Source: Paenibacillus sp. JZ16 | GTDB lineage: Bacteria > Bacillota > Bacilli > Paenibacillales > Paenibacillaceae | Length of the DNA stretch: 64,000 bases | NCBI RefSeq assembly: GCF_015326965.1 | Contig: NZ_CP017659.1 | Span: 1,054,001-1,118,000 of the forward strand | Direction: 5' to 3' | Part shown: piece after piece, positions 35,678 to 44,835 of the stretch | Position numbering within the stretch: position 1 is the first letter of the stretch | How the letters are laid out: each line of letters opens with the position of its first letter | Program-made: the position numbers and the translations under genes | Notes under the pieces: model-generated | Databases searched by the model: none | What the model saw: only the letters and a program-made list of their open reading frames with translations | What the model was told of the DNA's origin: nothing

Positions 35678-36472
35678 TTAGAAACCGCCTCTGGAATGAA
35701 TAATTTGTCCGGTAATCCATTGTGAATCTTCACTTGCTAGAAAAGCGATCAGACGGGCCGCATCTTCGGGAAGACCAATCCTCCCCATCGGAAATCTCGG
35801 AAGCAGGGCTGTTTTCACCTCTTCGGACATCCAGCCCGAATCGGTAGGACCGGGATCGATAGCGTTCACAGTGATATGAAGCGGAGCCAGCTCTGCAGCC
35901 AATGATTCGGTATAAACGGAGATGGCTCCTTTCGTTGCAGCATAGATGAGATTACCGGGCATTGGGCCTTTTCCTTGTCCAGAGGTAAGATTAATGATTC
36001 TTCCGCCGGGTAACCCGTCGTTATGTGCACGTTGCTCTGACTCAAGCATACGAGCGAATTCGGCACATAGCATGAAAGTCCCTCTAATGTTTACAGCACA
36101 ATGGGCATCGATAAGAGCTTCATTTAATTGACGAAAATCGGCATCGACGCTATACGTAGCATTATTGACAAGGATTGTCGGAAGACCGATCGTAGTTCGG
36201 ACTTCTTGCAGCAGTTTGACAGCCGAACCGGAATCGGCTAAGTCCAAATTCATATGTGCGGCTTGAACGCCCAACTGGCGAAGTTCGTCGGCAAATAAAT
36301 TTGGCCAACTCTTGTCTGCGTCATTTGGATATATTGTTTTATCATAGTCATATAGATGAGTGTAGAATAAATCGGCACCTTCGCGAGCCAATGTCCGGCA
36401 TATCGCGGCTCCGATTCCCCCCGGACGGCTTACGCCAGTTACGATGGCAATTTTCCCTTGCAGTCTCTTCAA
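35678..36472 (-). CDS. SDR family oxidoreductase
   Basis: The 264-residue SDR resembles a 3-oxoacyl-ACP reductase: KIAIVTGVSRPGGIGAAICR (a GxxxGxG variant), VNNATYS, LTSGQG with the catalytic Ser, IYAATKGAISVYTESLAAEL (Tyr-x3-Lys) and a C-terminal WITGQIIHSRGGF. The two-residue insertion in the glycine motif (SRPGG) is typical of a Bacillales subgroup. The start is a TTG at 36472 with GGAGG 11 bases upstream. It is monocistronic; the substrate is unknown. Confidence 0.88.
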   Translation of the reverse strand: MKRLQGKIAIVTGVSRPGGIGAAICRTLAREGADLFYTHLYDYDKTIYPNDADKSWPNLFADELRQLGVQAAHMNLDLADSGSAVKLLQEVRTTIGLPTILVNNATYSVDADFRQLNEALIDAHCAVNIRGTFMLCAEFARMLESEQRAHNDGLPGGRIINLTSGQGKGPMPGNLIYAATKGAISVYTESLAAELAPLHITVNAIDPGPTDSGWMSEEVKTALLPRFPMGRIGLPEDAARLIAFLASEDSQWITGQIIHSRGGF

Positions 36473-36949
36473 GATTAGAAATACCTCCTACGGTTAAGAG
36501 AAGACAAGAGAATCGTTCATCATGGGAGATGAATTGCTTCCGCTGCCTTAACCAAAAAAAGCGGATACATCAAGTATTCGCGCAGCGGATGAAATAAACG
36601 GTCTCTCGCATCCCTCGAAATGGTTGAGGATGGCATGATTCACCAAACCTATGGCAATTAGCCAAGGTCGAATCACGCGATCACCTACAATCAAACCATT
36701 ACAAGGAAGTCCACATTGGAATACGAGTCCCCTTTCCTTCATCTCCAAGAACAGATTACAAAATATAACCAGAACAAGTCAAGGAAGATATCCAAAGTAT
36801 AGTACCTTAATTGAACGTATCTGACAGTTAGTTTAACAACAGCCTGAAATCACAGCCGCAACCGAACGGCAACAAAAAGAGCGGGAGGCTCCTCCCGCTC
36901 TAACTACGTTAATCCATGAACATGATATAACTGATCTTTATTCTGATTC
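36473..36949. other. Intergenic region, one unassigned frame
   Basis: A 66-codon frame on the minus strand (36548-36748) has no good ribosome site and no family I recognise. A terminator lies at 36878-36901. Nothing else is evident. Confidence 0.4.
36878..36901 (-). terminator. Terminator after the giant SLH gene
   Basis: AGAGCGGGAGG / CCTCCCGCTCT, 11-bp stem, followed on the minus strand by TTTTTG. Confidence 0.8.
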
Positions 36950-39900
36950 TTAAGAAGCTTCCCGGCTTTTGACCAGGTAGTTGTAGATCAGCTCTGCTGC
37001 CATTGCCCGATCGGTAACGGACTTCGGTGACAGCTTGCCTCCACCTGTGCCTTGAATCAATTCGGCATCCAGCATGAAGTCCATCGCTTCCTTCGCATAA
37101 CCGGATACGTCTTTCGCATCGGTATAGCGTTCGATGTTATCATCTCCACCCGGCAACTCGCTACCGGCCGATTCCATGATCGCATGGAGCATGACGACCA
37201 TATCCTGACGCGTGATCGAGTCCTCCGGTCTGAACCGGTTATCTCCCGTTCCATGGACCAGTCCCAGCTTCTTCGCTGCGGATAAATACGGCGTATAGTA
37301 CCGGCTGCCCGCGTCGGCAAAATTACTGTCATCATCCGTATTCTCCGGTTTGATGCCGAAGGCGTTCATGGCCATGACCAGAAAATCGGCCCGGCTGATC
37401 TCCTTCTGCGGGAGATACTGACCTCCCCCTGTCCCCTTAACTATGTCTCGGGCAGAGAGGAAATGTACGGCGTCTGCATACCAGCTGCCCGGTTCTACAT
37501 CCCGATAGTATACTTGCTTATATGCGACTGCATACGTGCCAAGCTTGTCCGTCTCGAAAGTCAAGGTACGAGTATTGGCATTGTAATATCCGTTCAGCAC
37601 AGCAGATACGGAGCCCATCGCATCGACTTCCCACGCGACTAACTGATCCGCTCGTTCGTCAGCCTTGGCTTCATAATGGAGCGATACCGTTACAGGGGTG
37701 CCGCTTCCCGGCCATTCCACCGTCTTGCCATCGATTTGCAGCAGCAACTCGACGACCGGTCTGTTCCCAATCCCGGCAAGTCGGTCCGCGGAAAGCCCGC
37801 TTCGATTACCCGGCCGAATTACGAGGCTCGTCAACTGCCCTGCTTCCGACAGACGGTTCAGCATATCGGAAGGCAGCTTCACGGTTGCCTGCGGTGTAAC
37901 GATCTCGATCCGTTCCCGCGTGTGATTGCGGTTCAATGAAGCTGACGGGACCTGGATGACGATTTCACCGTTGAAAGACCGGGCACTTTCGTCCAGTTGT
38001 ATCGTCACGGTCTTGATTCCGCGCGAGTTCGCTGCGACGCTGTCGAAGGCACGGCTGAGCTCTGCTTCGCCGATCGCTACCTGAGCCTTCTGACCGTTTA
38101 TGGCGACCTCCGCCGTAATCGTTCCCGGTCTGGAAGGTCCGGTGGTCGGCAGCGTTCCTCCTGGCTTGCTTTGACCCGGATGATTACTGTTGCCTCCGTT
38201 ATTGCCGTTGTTTCCGTTGTTGCCATTGTTGCCGTTATTTCCGTTATTTCCGTTATTTCCGTTGTTGCCGCCGCCCCCATTGTTTCCGCCTCCGTCATTC
38301 CCGCCGCCCGGAGGAGACGTTTTCTTCGAGGTCGTAAAGCGATAGATTGGGCTAAGCTGCTTGGCGCCGAATTCATCGGTAATATCCATATACCAGTAAT
38401 ACGTCTCACCGGCTTCGCGTCCATTCCATACGGTAGAGGCGATTTCCCCGGACTTCACGTCCTTTTGCTCGCCAATCAGTGTATCTTTGTACACGTTAAC
38501 CGCAAAATAATCGGTTGCCACCCGTTTTTGAATGTCCCTGAACGCAAACGGCTCGGTAAAATCCTCGATGGCATCATCAAAGAAATTATAATCGTCTAAG
38601 TAAGGTGAATACGTATCCACGTCCAGCGTACCGGAGGTTGGATCGAATTTCAGCAGGCGCAGATACCCGTTGCCTCCGTTCGGTCCTCCCTGATAGTCCG
38701 CCAGCATTTCGATGACCTGCCTTGTCGATCCGTCCGGATGCGTCACCGTCTTCACGACCCGGTTCGCAGCATGATAATGTCCGCTTAGCACCAGCTGTAC
38801 GTTTTTGTTCGGCGCGATGACCTGGTCATAAACGCTCTGCGCCATATTGGACAAGGTGCCGTTGCTCTCCAGATATGCATGCATGCCGACGATCGCAATG
38901 CGGTCCGCATGCTTCTTCAGCGCCTCGTTGGCCCAAGCGATCGTCTCTGGCGTGTCCTCTAGTCCAAAGCCGATATACAGGAAAATAAAGTCATGGCCTC
39001 CAAACGACACGAGGTCGTAATGGTTGCGGTTGTTATCCATTTCCCCGCCATACCAAGGATTGTTCTTATACCGGTCGGCCCCGACATACTTACCGTAGTA
39101 GGAGTAATCCACACCATCAATGATGACGTCGTGATTGCCCGCGAGTACACCATACGGTACGCCCGCTTCATCCAGCTTCTTCAAGTTGCGGTCGGCTACC
39201 ACCCACTGCTTCTCGTCGTCAGCCACGTTCACAATGTCGCCGGTATGGATCACATAACTGAACAAGCCCTTCTTATATTCTTCTGCGATCCAATCGCCCA
39301 GTTTATCGAATATGTCCGGGTACGATTCCGCGTAATACTGCGTGTCCGTAAACCACAAAATGTTGAACGGCGCATTCGCGCTCTTCACTTCATCCTGAAC
39401 CATGGCCTGGATTTTGTCGTTTCGCACGTAACGCTTAGGATCCACTTCTGCTGTCAGGGTAATGTCGGATTCGGCTTCATCACCGGTGGCCGACTTTAGC
39501 GCGGTCCACTTGCCCGTCTCATAATCCCATGCATACAGCGTCACGATGCGTCCAGGAAGCGTACGTCCTTGCCAGTGCAGCTCTACCGTATCCTGTTCCG
39601 ACCATGCTTCGTCCAGTTGGACTTCGAATCGATGATATGGGAAGCCGGATTCCGTATCCGTAACAAGATACTCCCCGTCAGGGTAAGCAACTTTGTCGGC
39701 CTCCTCCTTGCCGATTCCCTTTTCGCCGTCCGGCGCCAGTACAAGCGGCGGCTCCCGGTCTGCAACGTTGATATGGCCTTTGATCCCGTCTTCACGGGCA
39801 AAATCGTATTTATCCCCTTCCAAGAAGCGAACGTCCATCGAGTCCCCGCTCGGATCGCTGAGTCGCGCTCTCAGGCTCGGATTCAACCCTGTGTTCTCCG

Positions 39901-42883
39901 CGAAATCGGCTGGGGAAACTTCGCCAGGAAGAAGAGGTATCTCGTCTTCAATTATGAAGTTACGGGAGATGTCCGCCGAATTGCCTGCTCCGTCGAGTAC
40001 GGTCACTTTTAGAATATGCTCGCCCGGTGCAAGCAGCGCGGAAGACGTTTCGTAAGGAAGTGAGATTGGCTCGCCATCAAGCTCCGCCGTAATGTCGGTC
40101 ACGCCGCTTAGATGGTCCGATGCGACCACATCCAGCGTGAACGCCCCTTTGAGCTGCATGGCGTCGGTCAACAACTGCCCTTCCCCATACGATATTCCTT
40201 CAATCTCGGGAGCGGTATTGTCCACAGTCACGTCGATGGACTGGAAGGCTTGTCCGTTCATTGACATGCTTAGAGGATACACCCCATCCTTTACGGAAGC
40301 GGTGTCGAGCTCTGCATATCTTGCCGTGAACTTGTCCTGCGGAATCGGAAAATGGAAATCGCTGATCATCGGCTTGTTCGGGTTGCTGCCGTAATCCGCA
40401 TCTCCGAAACCGTAATACGTATCCTCCCGATAATTCACGGTCGACTGTCCGAGATTGCCCAGGTAGTTCAGCACCTTATCCGGTTTGACTACCGAACCGT
40501 CCGGGAGCACGAGATGGAGATTCATCACTTCGAAATCGTCATGATTGTTCTTGCCGAATACCTTGTCGTGATCTTTGAGTTGATACGGCGCATTCTCATT
40601 CCCGGTATGGACGGAAACAGTCGTTCCGGTCACGAAGAGGTCGGGAGCCATATCGAACATCGACCATGCGCCGTCGATATATTTGGGCAGTATGCGCCCG
40701 AAAAATTCCGTCTCTCCGCTTGCATTGAGTGCGCTTGCCGACGCTTGATAGATCTGATCGATCCCCCGGGTCTGCATGCCCAGCTTTACCTTGCCCGTCA
40801 GCGCCTTGCGAAGCGGCAGCGGATTGCCGTCGAAGCGAACTTCGATATCGTCCTCGGCGCGGGAGCCGTAAGCGTAGAAGGATGCCTTCCCGCTCAGCAT
40901 GCTGCCTTTGGCTAAGGATAACCCCGGATCCGGCAGCTCCGTCCCCGTGCTTTCTTCGTTAACTGTCAGAAGCCCGCCTCTGGAGTTATATGGGACCCGC
41001 GTGCGGTTGCCGTTTCCGTCGACTGCATCGATGATATAACGATAGGCTCCGATTTCATTCAGCGTGATCGAGCCTTGGTAGACATAACGTCCATTATCCT
41101 GGGACGCAAGCGTCAGCGCATGTTTATCCGTAAAAGCCGTCGGCTCCTCGGAGGCTGCTCCAATCAACACCTCGGCGGAAGCAAGTGGCTCGTCGCTAGT
41201 GACGGTAACTGCATATGCCTGACCCTTGCCCAAATTATAGGCGGTCTGCTCATGCTCGAGCGTCGGGGCTATCATGTCGACGCCTGTTACCGGCGGCACC
41301 TGCCCCGGATCAATGCTGCCAGGATTGGCGTACATCCGGTTATCCAATCTTCTCATGGTCGTCCCTGCATCCGGATAGGCATATCGAACGACTGCATTAC
41401 GTACGTCGTTGACCAGCCTGTCCGGGCTGTCCGGCGTGCTGGGATCATACCAGGCCTGTACGATGTACGAATGGGCTTGTCCCGGCGCGGACAGAGCAAG
41501 CCCGCGATGCAGGGAATTCGGAAGATTGAAATCCGAAGCTTTCGAATTATCGTAGAAAATAATGTCGTTATCGTTCAGTGTGCTGTTAAAGTGCAGGTTG
41601 AAGTCGGCCGTCGTTGTGTATCCTTTGCCGTTGGCCACGGCTTCCTTCGCGAACCAGATGACGGCCGAGCTGTAAGGCTCGATTGCGGTATGATCCGGGA
41701 TCATCCAACTCTTAGGTGCCGTCTGACTCGGGTACAGATACCAGAGCGTATAATCCTTAAGGTCCAATACCTGATTCGAATTATTGTAGATTTCAACGTA
41801 TTCGTACTGGTTGCCGCTTCCCCACCGGTAATCCCCGGCCGGATTCGGCAGAAGTTCAGTAATCAGGATGCGCGGAACGGTCCCGCCGGCAGCTCCTCCG
41901 GTTAAAGCCGTTTCATAATCGGCGGATCTCGCCTGCTGAATTCCATCCGCTGCCTCGATATAATACTGCAGCTTCTCCCCGATCAACTGATCGGCCGGAA
42001 TGACCGCATCAAATTGATCACTGCCGCGACCGACCATGTCGATCATGCTGTAGGGGCTGCTGACGGCCGTTTTGTAATACAGCTTTACTTTTAGCGCATC
42101 GCCGTCTGCGTCATAGACACTTGAGCTTACGGTCAGCGGCTGCGTCCGATCGGCCGAAGTAACCGGCGTGTGACTGATATCAGGTACACGATTGTCAGGC
42201 GGCGATAGCTGCCCCGGATCGATGATTCCGGCGGAAGGCGCAGCTTCCCGGGCGTAAGGAATCATTCCTGTACCGCCGGCAGGCGGCTGAAGATGCACGC
42301 TCTTGCCGTCGCCGACATCCTCGGCGGTATAATAGAAGCCGCTGATCACGGCGGCGTCATCGCCTTTTCGGGTTATGTATAAGCCGCGGTCCGTGTTGTT
42401 GAGGCCGTCCTGTCCCCGAAGCTTGAATACCGGCACATGGCCGGGAACCGAGTGATACTGACGAAAATCGGATTCGGTCAATGCGGCGGCCGCCCCGGAT
42501 ATGGACGAGCTTGTCCGTTCCACCCAGAGCACAGCCGGGCTGTCTGCCGGGATGACCACCCCATCCGGATTGCCGTAGACCGTGTCCGTCACCGTCAACG
42601 TCTTCACGCCCGTATTATAGTCGTAACGAATGTTGAACTCGTCATTAAACGAGATCGGTGCTCCCGAATGATTATAAAGCTCAACATATTCGAACAGATC
42701 GGCCCCGCCCGCGCCCTCGATTGTTTGCTGATTCGACCGGTCATCGGGATAAACTTCCGAGATAAATACGGGCATCGCTCCCGATGGCGCAGCATAGGCC
42801 GGGGTACTTGCAAGTGCAAGCTCAAATAAGCTGCTGCCGATCAGTATGCCGGATAATAAGCCGGCGATCCATTTTCGCTTCAT
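36950..42883 (-). CDS. Giant SLH-anchored surface protein with lamin-tail domains and a calcineurin-like phosphoesterase
   Basis: The 1977-residue protein has an N-terminal signal peptide (MKRKWIAGLLSGILIG..., cleavage near AYA-A, residue 31). Two lamin-tail (LTD) domains follow (about 36-180 starting VFISEVYPDD, and 339-500 starting ILITELLPNPAG), with Ig-like segments between and after. A metallophosphoesterase domain spans about 1170-1440: WFTDTQ, VIHTGDIV, VLAGNHDVI and VLSGHYHAAN give the D-x-Q, GD, GNHD and GHxH metal ligands. A Gly/Asn linker (about 1524-1564) with GNN triplets precedes a beta domain, and three SLH domains (about 1795-1970) bind pyruvylated secondary wall polymer. It is probably exported, wall-bound, and hydrolyses extracellular phosphoesters, perhaps nucleotides or DNA. 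GGAGGAG precedes the ATG. Confidence 0.93.
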   Translation of the reverse strand: MKRKWIAGLLSGILIGSSLFELALASTPAYAAPSGAMPVFISEVYPDDRSNQQTIEGAGGADLFEYVELYNHSGAPISFNDEFNIRYDYNTGVKTLTVTDTVYGNPDGVVIPADSPAVLWVERTSSSISGAAAALTESDFRQYHSVPGHVPVFKLRGQDGLNNTDRGLYITRKGDDAAVISGFYYTAEDVGDGKSVHLQPPAGGTGMIPYAREAAPSAGIIDPGQLSPPDNRVPDISHTPVTSADRTQPLTVSSSVYDADGDALKVKLYYKTAVSSPYSMIDMVGRGSDQFDAVIPADQLIGEKLQYYIEAADGIQQARSADYETALTGGAAGGTVPRILITELLPNPAGDYRWGSGNQYEYVEIYNNSNQVLDLKDYTLWYLYPSQTAPKSWMIPDHTAIEPYSSAVIWFAKEAVANGKGYTTTADFNLHFNSTLNDNDIIFYDNSKASDFNLPNSLHRGLALSAPGQAHSYIVQAWYDPSTPDSPDRLVNDVRNAVVRYAYPDAGTTMRRLDNRMYANPGSIDPGQVPPVTGVDMIAPTLEHEQTAYNLGKGQAYAVTVTSDEPLASAEVLIGAASEEPTAFTDKHALTLASQDNGRYVYQGSITLNEIGAYRYIIDAVDGNGNRTRVPYNSRGGLLTVNEESTGTELPDPGLSLAKGSMLSGKASFYAYGSRAEDDIEVRFDGNPLPLRKALTGKVKLGMQTRGIDQIYQASASALNASGETEFFGRILPKYIDGAWSMFDMAPDLFVTGTTVSVHTGNENAPYQLKDHDKVFGKNNHDDFEVMNLHLVLPDGSVVKPDKVLNYLGNLGQSTVNYREDTYYGFGDADYGSNPNKPMISDFHFPIPQDKFTARYAELDTASVKDGVYPLSMSMNGQAFQSIDVTVDNTAPEIEGISYGEGQLLTDAMQLKGAFTLDVVASDHLSGVTDITAELDGEPISLPYETSSALLAPGEHILKVTVLDGAGNSADISRNFIIEDEIPLLPGEVSPADFAENTGLNPSLRARLSDPSGDSMDVRFLEGDKYDFAREDGIKGHINVADREPPLVLAPDGEKGIGKEEADKVAYPDGEYLVTDTESGFPYHRFEVQLDEAWSEQDTVELHWQGRTLPGRIVTLYAWDYETGKWTALKSATGDEAESDITLTAEVDPKRYVRNDKIQAMVQDEVKSANAPFNILWFTDTQYYAESYPDIFDKLGDWIAEEYKKGLFSYVIHTGDIVNVADDEKQWVVADRNLKKLDEAGVPYGVLAGNHDVIIDGVDYSYYGKYVGADRYKNNPWYGGEMDNNRNHYDLVSFGGHDFIFLYIGFGLEDTPETIAWANEALKKHADRIAIVGMHAYLESNGTLSNMAQSVYDQVIAPNKNVQLVLSGHYHAANRVVKTVTHPDGSTRQVIEMLADYQGGPNGGNGYLRLLKFDPTSGTLDVDTYSPYLDDYNFFDDAIEDFTEPFAFRDIQKRVATDYFAVNVYKDTLIGEQKDVKSGEIASTVWNGREAGETYYWYMDITDEFGAKQLSPIYRFTTSKKTSPPGGGNDGGGNNGGGGNNGNNGNNGNNGNNGNNGNNGNNGGNSNHPGQSKPGGTLPTTGPSRPGTITAEVAINGQKAQVAIGEAELSRAFDSVAANSRGIKTVTIQLDESARSFNGEIVIQVPSASLNRNHTRERIEIVTPQATVKLPSDMLNRLSEAGQLTSLVIRPGNRSGLSADRLAGIGNRPVVELLLQIDGKTVEWPGSGTPVTVSLHYEAKADERADQLVAWEVDAMGSVSAVLNGYYNANTRTLTFETDKLGTYAVAYKQVYYRDVEPGSWYADAVHFLSARDIVKGTGGGQYLPQKEISRADFLVMAMNAFGIKPENTDDDSNFADAGSRYYTPYLSAAKKLGLVHGTGDNRFRPEDSITRQDMVVMLHAIMESAGSELPGGDDNIERYTDAKDVSGYAKEAMDFMLDAELIQGTGGGKLSPKSVTDRAMAAELIYNYLVKSREAS
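38189..38310 (-). repeat. GNN-triplet linker repeats
   Basis: Tandem 9-bp units coding Gly-Asn-Asn repeat about eight times and are preceded by GGGN-type units. The synonymous codons vary. It is a flexible linker between the phosphoesterase and the C-terminal domains and a likely site of length variation. Confidence 0.8.
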
Positions 42884-42959
42884 GTGCTCCTCCTTTATGC
42901 TTTTATCCTCTAAAATCCTAAAGCATAAAGGTCAAGCGGATATCAAACGAAATCGCATG

Positions 42960-42973
42960 TTTCGTAAACGAAA
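42960..42973. promoter_or_regulatory. Inverted repeat upstream of the SLH gene
   Basis: TTTCGTAAACGAAA, with six-base arms and a two-base centre, lies about 80 bp before the start codon. A further AAACGAAA half-site lies 15 bp nearer the gene. It is a candidate operator. Confidence 0.35.
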
Positions 42974-43115
42974 GTAAGGGGAACGTTTAATCATACATGG
43001 AAACAAATTGCAGCATCATTATACCCATCCTTTTTCTGAATGAAGAGTTCATAACGTACCCATAATACGATGGTTCGGAGCTCGAACAAATATTTCAGAT
43101 GAAGGAGTGAATGAA

Positions 43116-43265
43116 ATGCAGCGAATGATCCCTTTCAAAATCAATAATCAGAAAACCGTTATATCTTTATTGGCTGTTGGGGTGGGTGCTACACTGATTG
43201 GAATGGCATATAGACGCAGGCTCAACGGAAATGCATGGAGTCGTATGCTCAGGTCTATTCGATAA
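43116..43265 (+). CDS. Small DUF3918-like membrane protein
   Basis: A 49-codon gene encodes MQRMIPFKINNQKTVISLLA followed by VGVGATLIGMAYRRR and a basic tail. It has one hydrophobic helix (about residues 15-30) between basic ends, as in the small DUF3918 proteins of Bacillales. AAGGAG lies 8 bases before the ATG at 43116, and a terminator follows the stop by 24 bases, which supports a real gene. The role is unknown. Confidence 0.7.
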   Translation: MQRMIPFKINNQKTVISLLAVGVGATLIGMAYRRRLNGNAWSRMLRSIR

Positions 43266-43288
43266 TTTTCCTGAAGAGTGAACTTAAT

Positions 43289-43325
43289 AAAGCAGTCGGA
43301 TGACAAACTCCGGCTGCTTTATTTA
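43289..43325 (+). terminator. Terminator after the small membrane-protein gene
   Basis: AAAGCAGTCGGA / TCCGGCTGCTTT followed by ATTTAT. Confidence 0.75.
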
Positions 43326-43435
43326 TATAAATAGTTTATTTGCCTTTATCGATGGGAATCGGTTAATTTTTCTACGTATAAGGAATGGGACGATGAGTCA
43401 GATTAACCTTTGTGCTATATAAAAAGGGTGGTGAC

Positions 43436-44038
43436 TTGTTAGAAATGCCTCTGTCTCCGCGTTTGTATCACTGGTTTGTCCGTCCCCAATGGATTACCAA
43501 AAAATATATCCATGACCATATTCAGAAGCACTTCCAATTGGAGAATAAGTTCATCCTTGATTTTGGTTCGGGTACCGGAGCAAATTGCTCTATTTGTCAT
43601 TCAGATCGGTATCTTGGCATTGAGCCCAATATGGATCGGGTTCGTCTGGCCAAAAGACTGTACCCCAACCATACATTTGAAATATTTGATGAACGCCAGA
43701 TCCCTATAGAAAACAACTCCATTGACTATATCTTTGTCGTTGCTGTTCTTCACCATATATCAGATGAGCAGATTCGTTCATATTTGGTCGAGTTTGAACG
43801 CATTTTGAAACCAGGTGGCAAGGTTATCGTCATGGAGCCGTATTTTTGTATGAAAAGAAGATTTAACAATCGATTTATGAACTGGTACGATGATGGAAAG
43901 TATATCCGCAGCGAAAACAGCTACCTAGATTTATTCCAAAACGGGCAATACCGATGTGAGGTACTTAAGAAGTTTACAAAGTGCATGGTATATAACGAGA
44001 TTTACTTCACGGCGGAACCAACCAGGCAACTAAATTAG
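43436..44038 (+). CDS. SAM-dependent methyltransferase (class I, Methyltransf_11)
   Basis: The roughly 200-residue protein has the class I SAM motifs: FILDFGSGTGANC (motif I), YLGIEPNMDRV (motif II acidic residue), IDYIFVVAVLHHISD (motif IV region) and ILKPGGKVIVMEPYF (post-motif). The N-terminus SPRLYHWFVRPQWITKKYI is seen in methyltransferases near polysaccharide or lipid genes, but the target is unknown. The start could be TTG at 43436 (4 bases from AGGGTGG) or ATG at 43445 (13 bases away). It appears monocistronic. Confidence 0.85.
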   Translation: MLEMPLSPRLYHWFVRPQWITKKYIHDHIQKHFQLENKFILDFGSGTGANCSICHSDRYLGIEPNMDRVRLAKRLYPNHTFEIFDERQIPIENNSIDYIFVVAVLHHISDEQIRSYLVEFERILKPGGKVIVMEPYFCMKRRFNNRFMNWYDDGKYIRSENSYLDLFQNGQYRCEVLKKFTKCMVYNEIYFTAEPTRQLN

Positions 44039-44122
44039 AGTCCTCGAGCCGCCAATCTGCATAAATCTGATCTCAATACACATTCTATGTTGTACATCTT
44101 AGAGAAAAGGGTGGTATGCGAA

Positions 44123-44296
44123 ATGGCAAATAACAGGAACTATAATCATAATCAGCATGATCGTACGGATAATAATGGTCAGCGCCAGAACAAGGTTCAT
44201 GGTGGTGAGTATCGCAATGGACGTCTTAGCCAAATTAAAAACAATAACCCGGAAGGTGAAGATATTCCGAATGAGTTTATAAGTCGGAAAGAGTAA
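44123..44296 (+). CDS. Small hydrophilic Asn/Gln-rich protein
   Basis: The 57-residue product starts MANNRNYNHNQHDRTDNNGQ and ends GEDIPNEFISRKE. It is strongly hydrophilic, rich in N, Q, R and H, with no cysteine or membrane helix. AGGGTGG stands 8 bases before the ATG at 44123. It resembles small spore or stress-associated proteins in composition only; I do not recognise a family. A terminator follows at 44351. Confidence 0.6.
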   Translation: MANNRNYNHNQHDRTDNNGQRQNKVHGGEYRNGRLSQIKNNNPEGEDIPNEFISRKE

Positions 44297-44350
44297 TAGA
44301 TATCTATTTAACAATTCTTCACTCTAGCCTCTATTATCCAGGTTGTGGTT

Positions 44351-44386
44351 AAACCCCACTGATTTTTTTAACAGTGGGGTTTAACA
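44351..44386. terminator. Bidirectional terminator
   Basis: AAACCCCACTG / CAGTGGGGTTT, 11 bp, with a T-rich loop and flanking A/T. It separates the small hydrophilic-protein gene from the convergent AHSA1 gene. Confidence 0.75.
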
Positions 44387-44398
44387 TGCTGGAAGCCG

Positions 44399-44833
44399 CT
44401 ATTCGAGTGTCTTTCCAAGTGCATTAAGCATCTCATTTGTCCCATGCTCACGCACTTCAGGCGTATCATACCCGTCTAAGAATGCCCCCTGCTCCGTGAA
44501 GACCAGCTTTGTGCCATCCTCGGTCGGGATGAGCTCGACCGTTGTGATTGAAACGGAGATACGTTTGTCATCCGAATCCAGGGTATAGCTGTAGACGATG
44601 CGCTCTTCCGGCACAATCTCTTGGTAGCACGCGTCAAACGTAAAGACGGGCCCCTCTGGCGGGCCACCGCTGCTATATTCGCGTCCCCCCACATGAAACT
44701 CGAAAATATCGGGTTTTGAGAACCACTTTGCTTTGGCAGCCGGATCGGCCCAAGCTTGATAGACCCTCGCAGGCGAAGCTGAATAAGACCGTTCGACGAC
44801 GAAAGTGGCATGTTTAACAAATCGTTCGTTCAT
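44399..44833 (-). CDS. AHSA1/SRPBCC domain protein
   Basis: The 144-residue protein contains the START-like AHSA1 pattern: FVVERSYSASPARVYQAWAD, KAKWFSKP, IVPEERIVYSYTL, VSITTVELIPTEDGTKLVFT, EQGAFLDGYDTPEVREHG. The deep cavity of this fold binds hydrophobic ligands; specific roles are mostly unknown. The gene starts 2 bp after the stop of the MerR gene and so forms a tight operon with it. A regulator/SRPBCC pair like this usually responds to a small toxic or lipophilic compound. Confidence 0.88.
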   Translation of the reverse strand: MNERFVKHATFVVERSYSASPARVYQAWADPAAKAKWFSKPDIFEFHVGGREYSSGGPPEGPVFTFDACYQEIVPEERIVYSYTLDSDDKRISVSITTVELIPTEDGTKLVFTEQGAFLDGYDTPEVREHGTNEMLNALGKTLE

Positions 44834-44835
44834 AA

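Noticed and set aside
38189..38310. Short tandem repeats that might suggest a CRISPR array
   Set aside because: The period is 9 bp, there are no spacers, and the sequence lies in frame within a Gly/Asn linker of a large gene.
37997..38599. 200-codon plus-strand frame
   Set aside because: It is a shadow of the SLH gene; low-complexity valine/isoleucine runs come from the reverse complement of GNN codons.
40352..40915. 187-codon plus-strand frame
   Set aside because: Opposite-strand shadow of the SLH gene.
41075..41905. 276-codon plus-strand frame
   Set aside because: It lies wholly inside the SLH gene on the opposite strand, with no start signal and no family resemblance.
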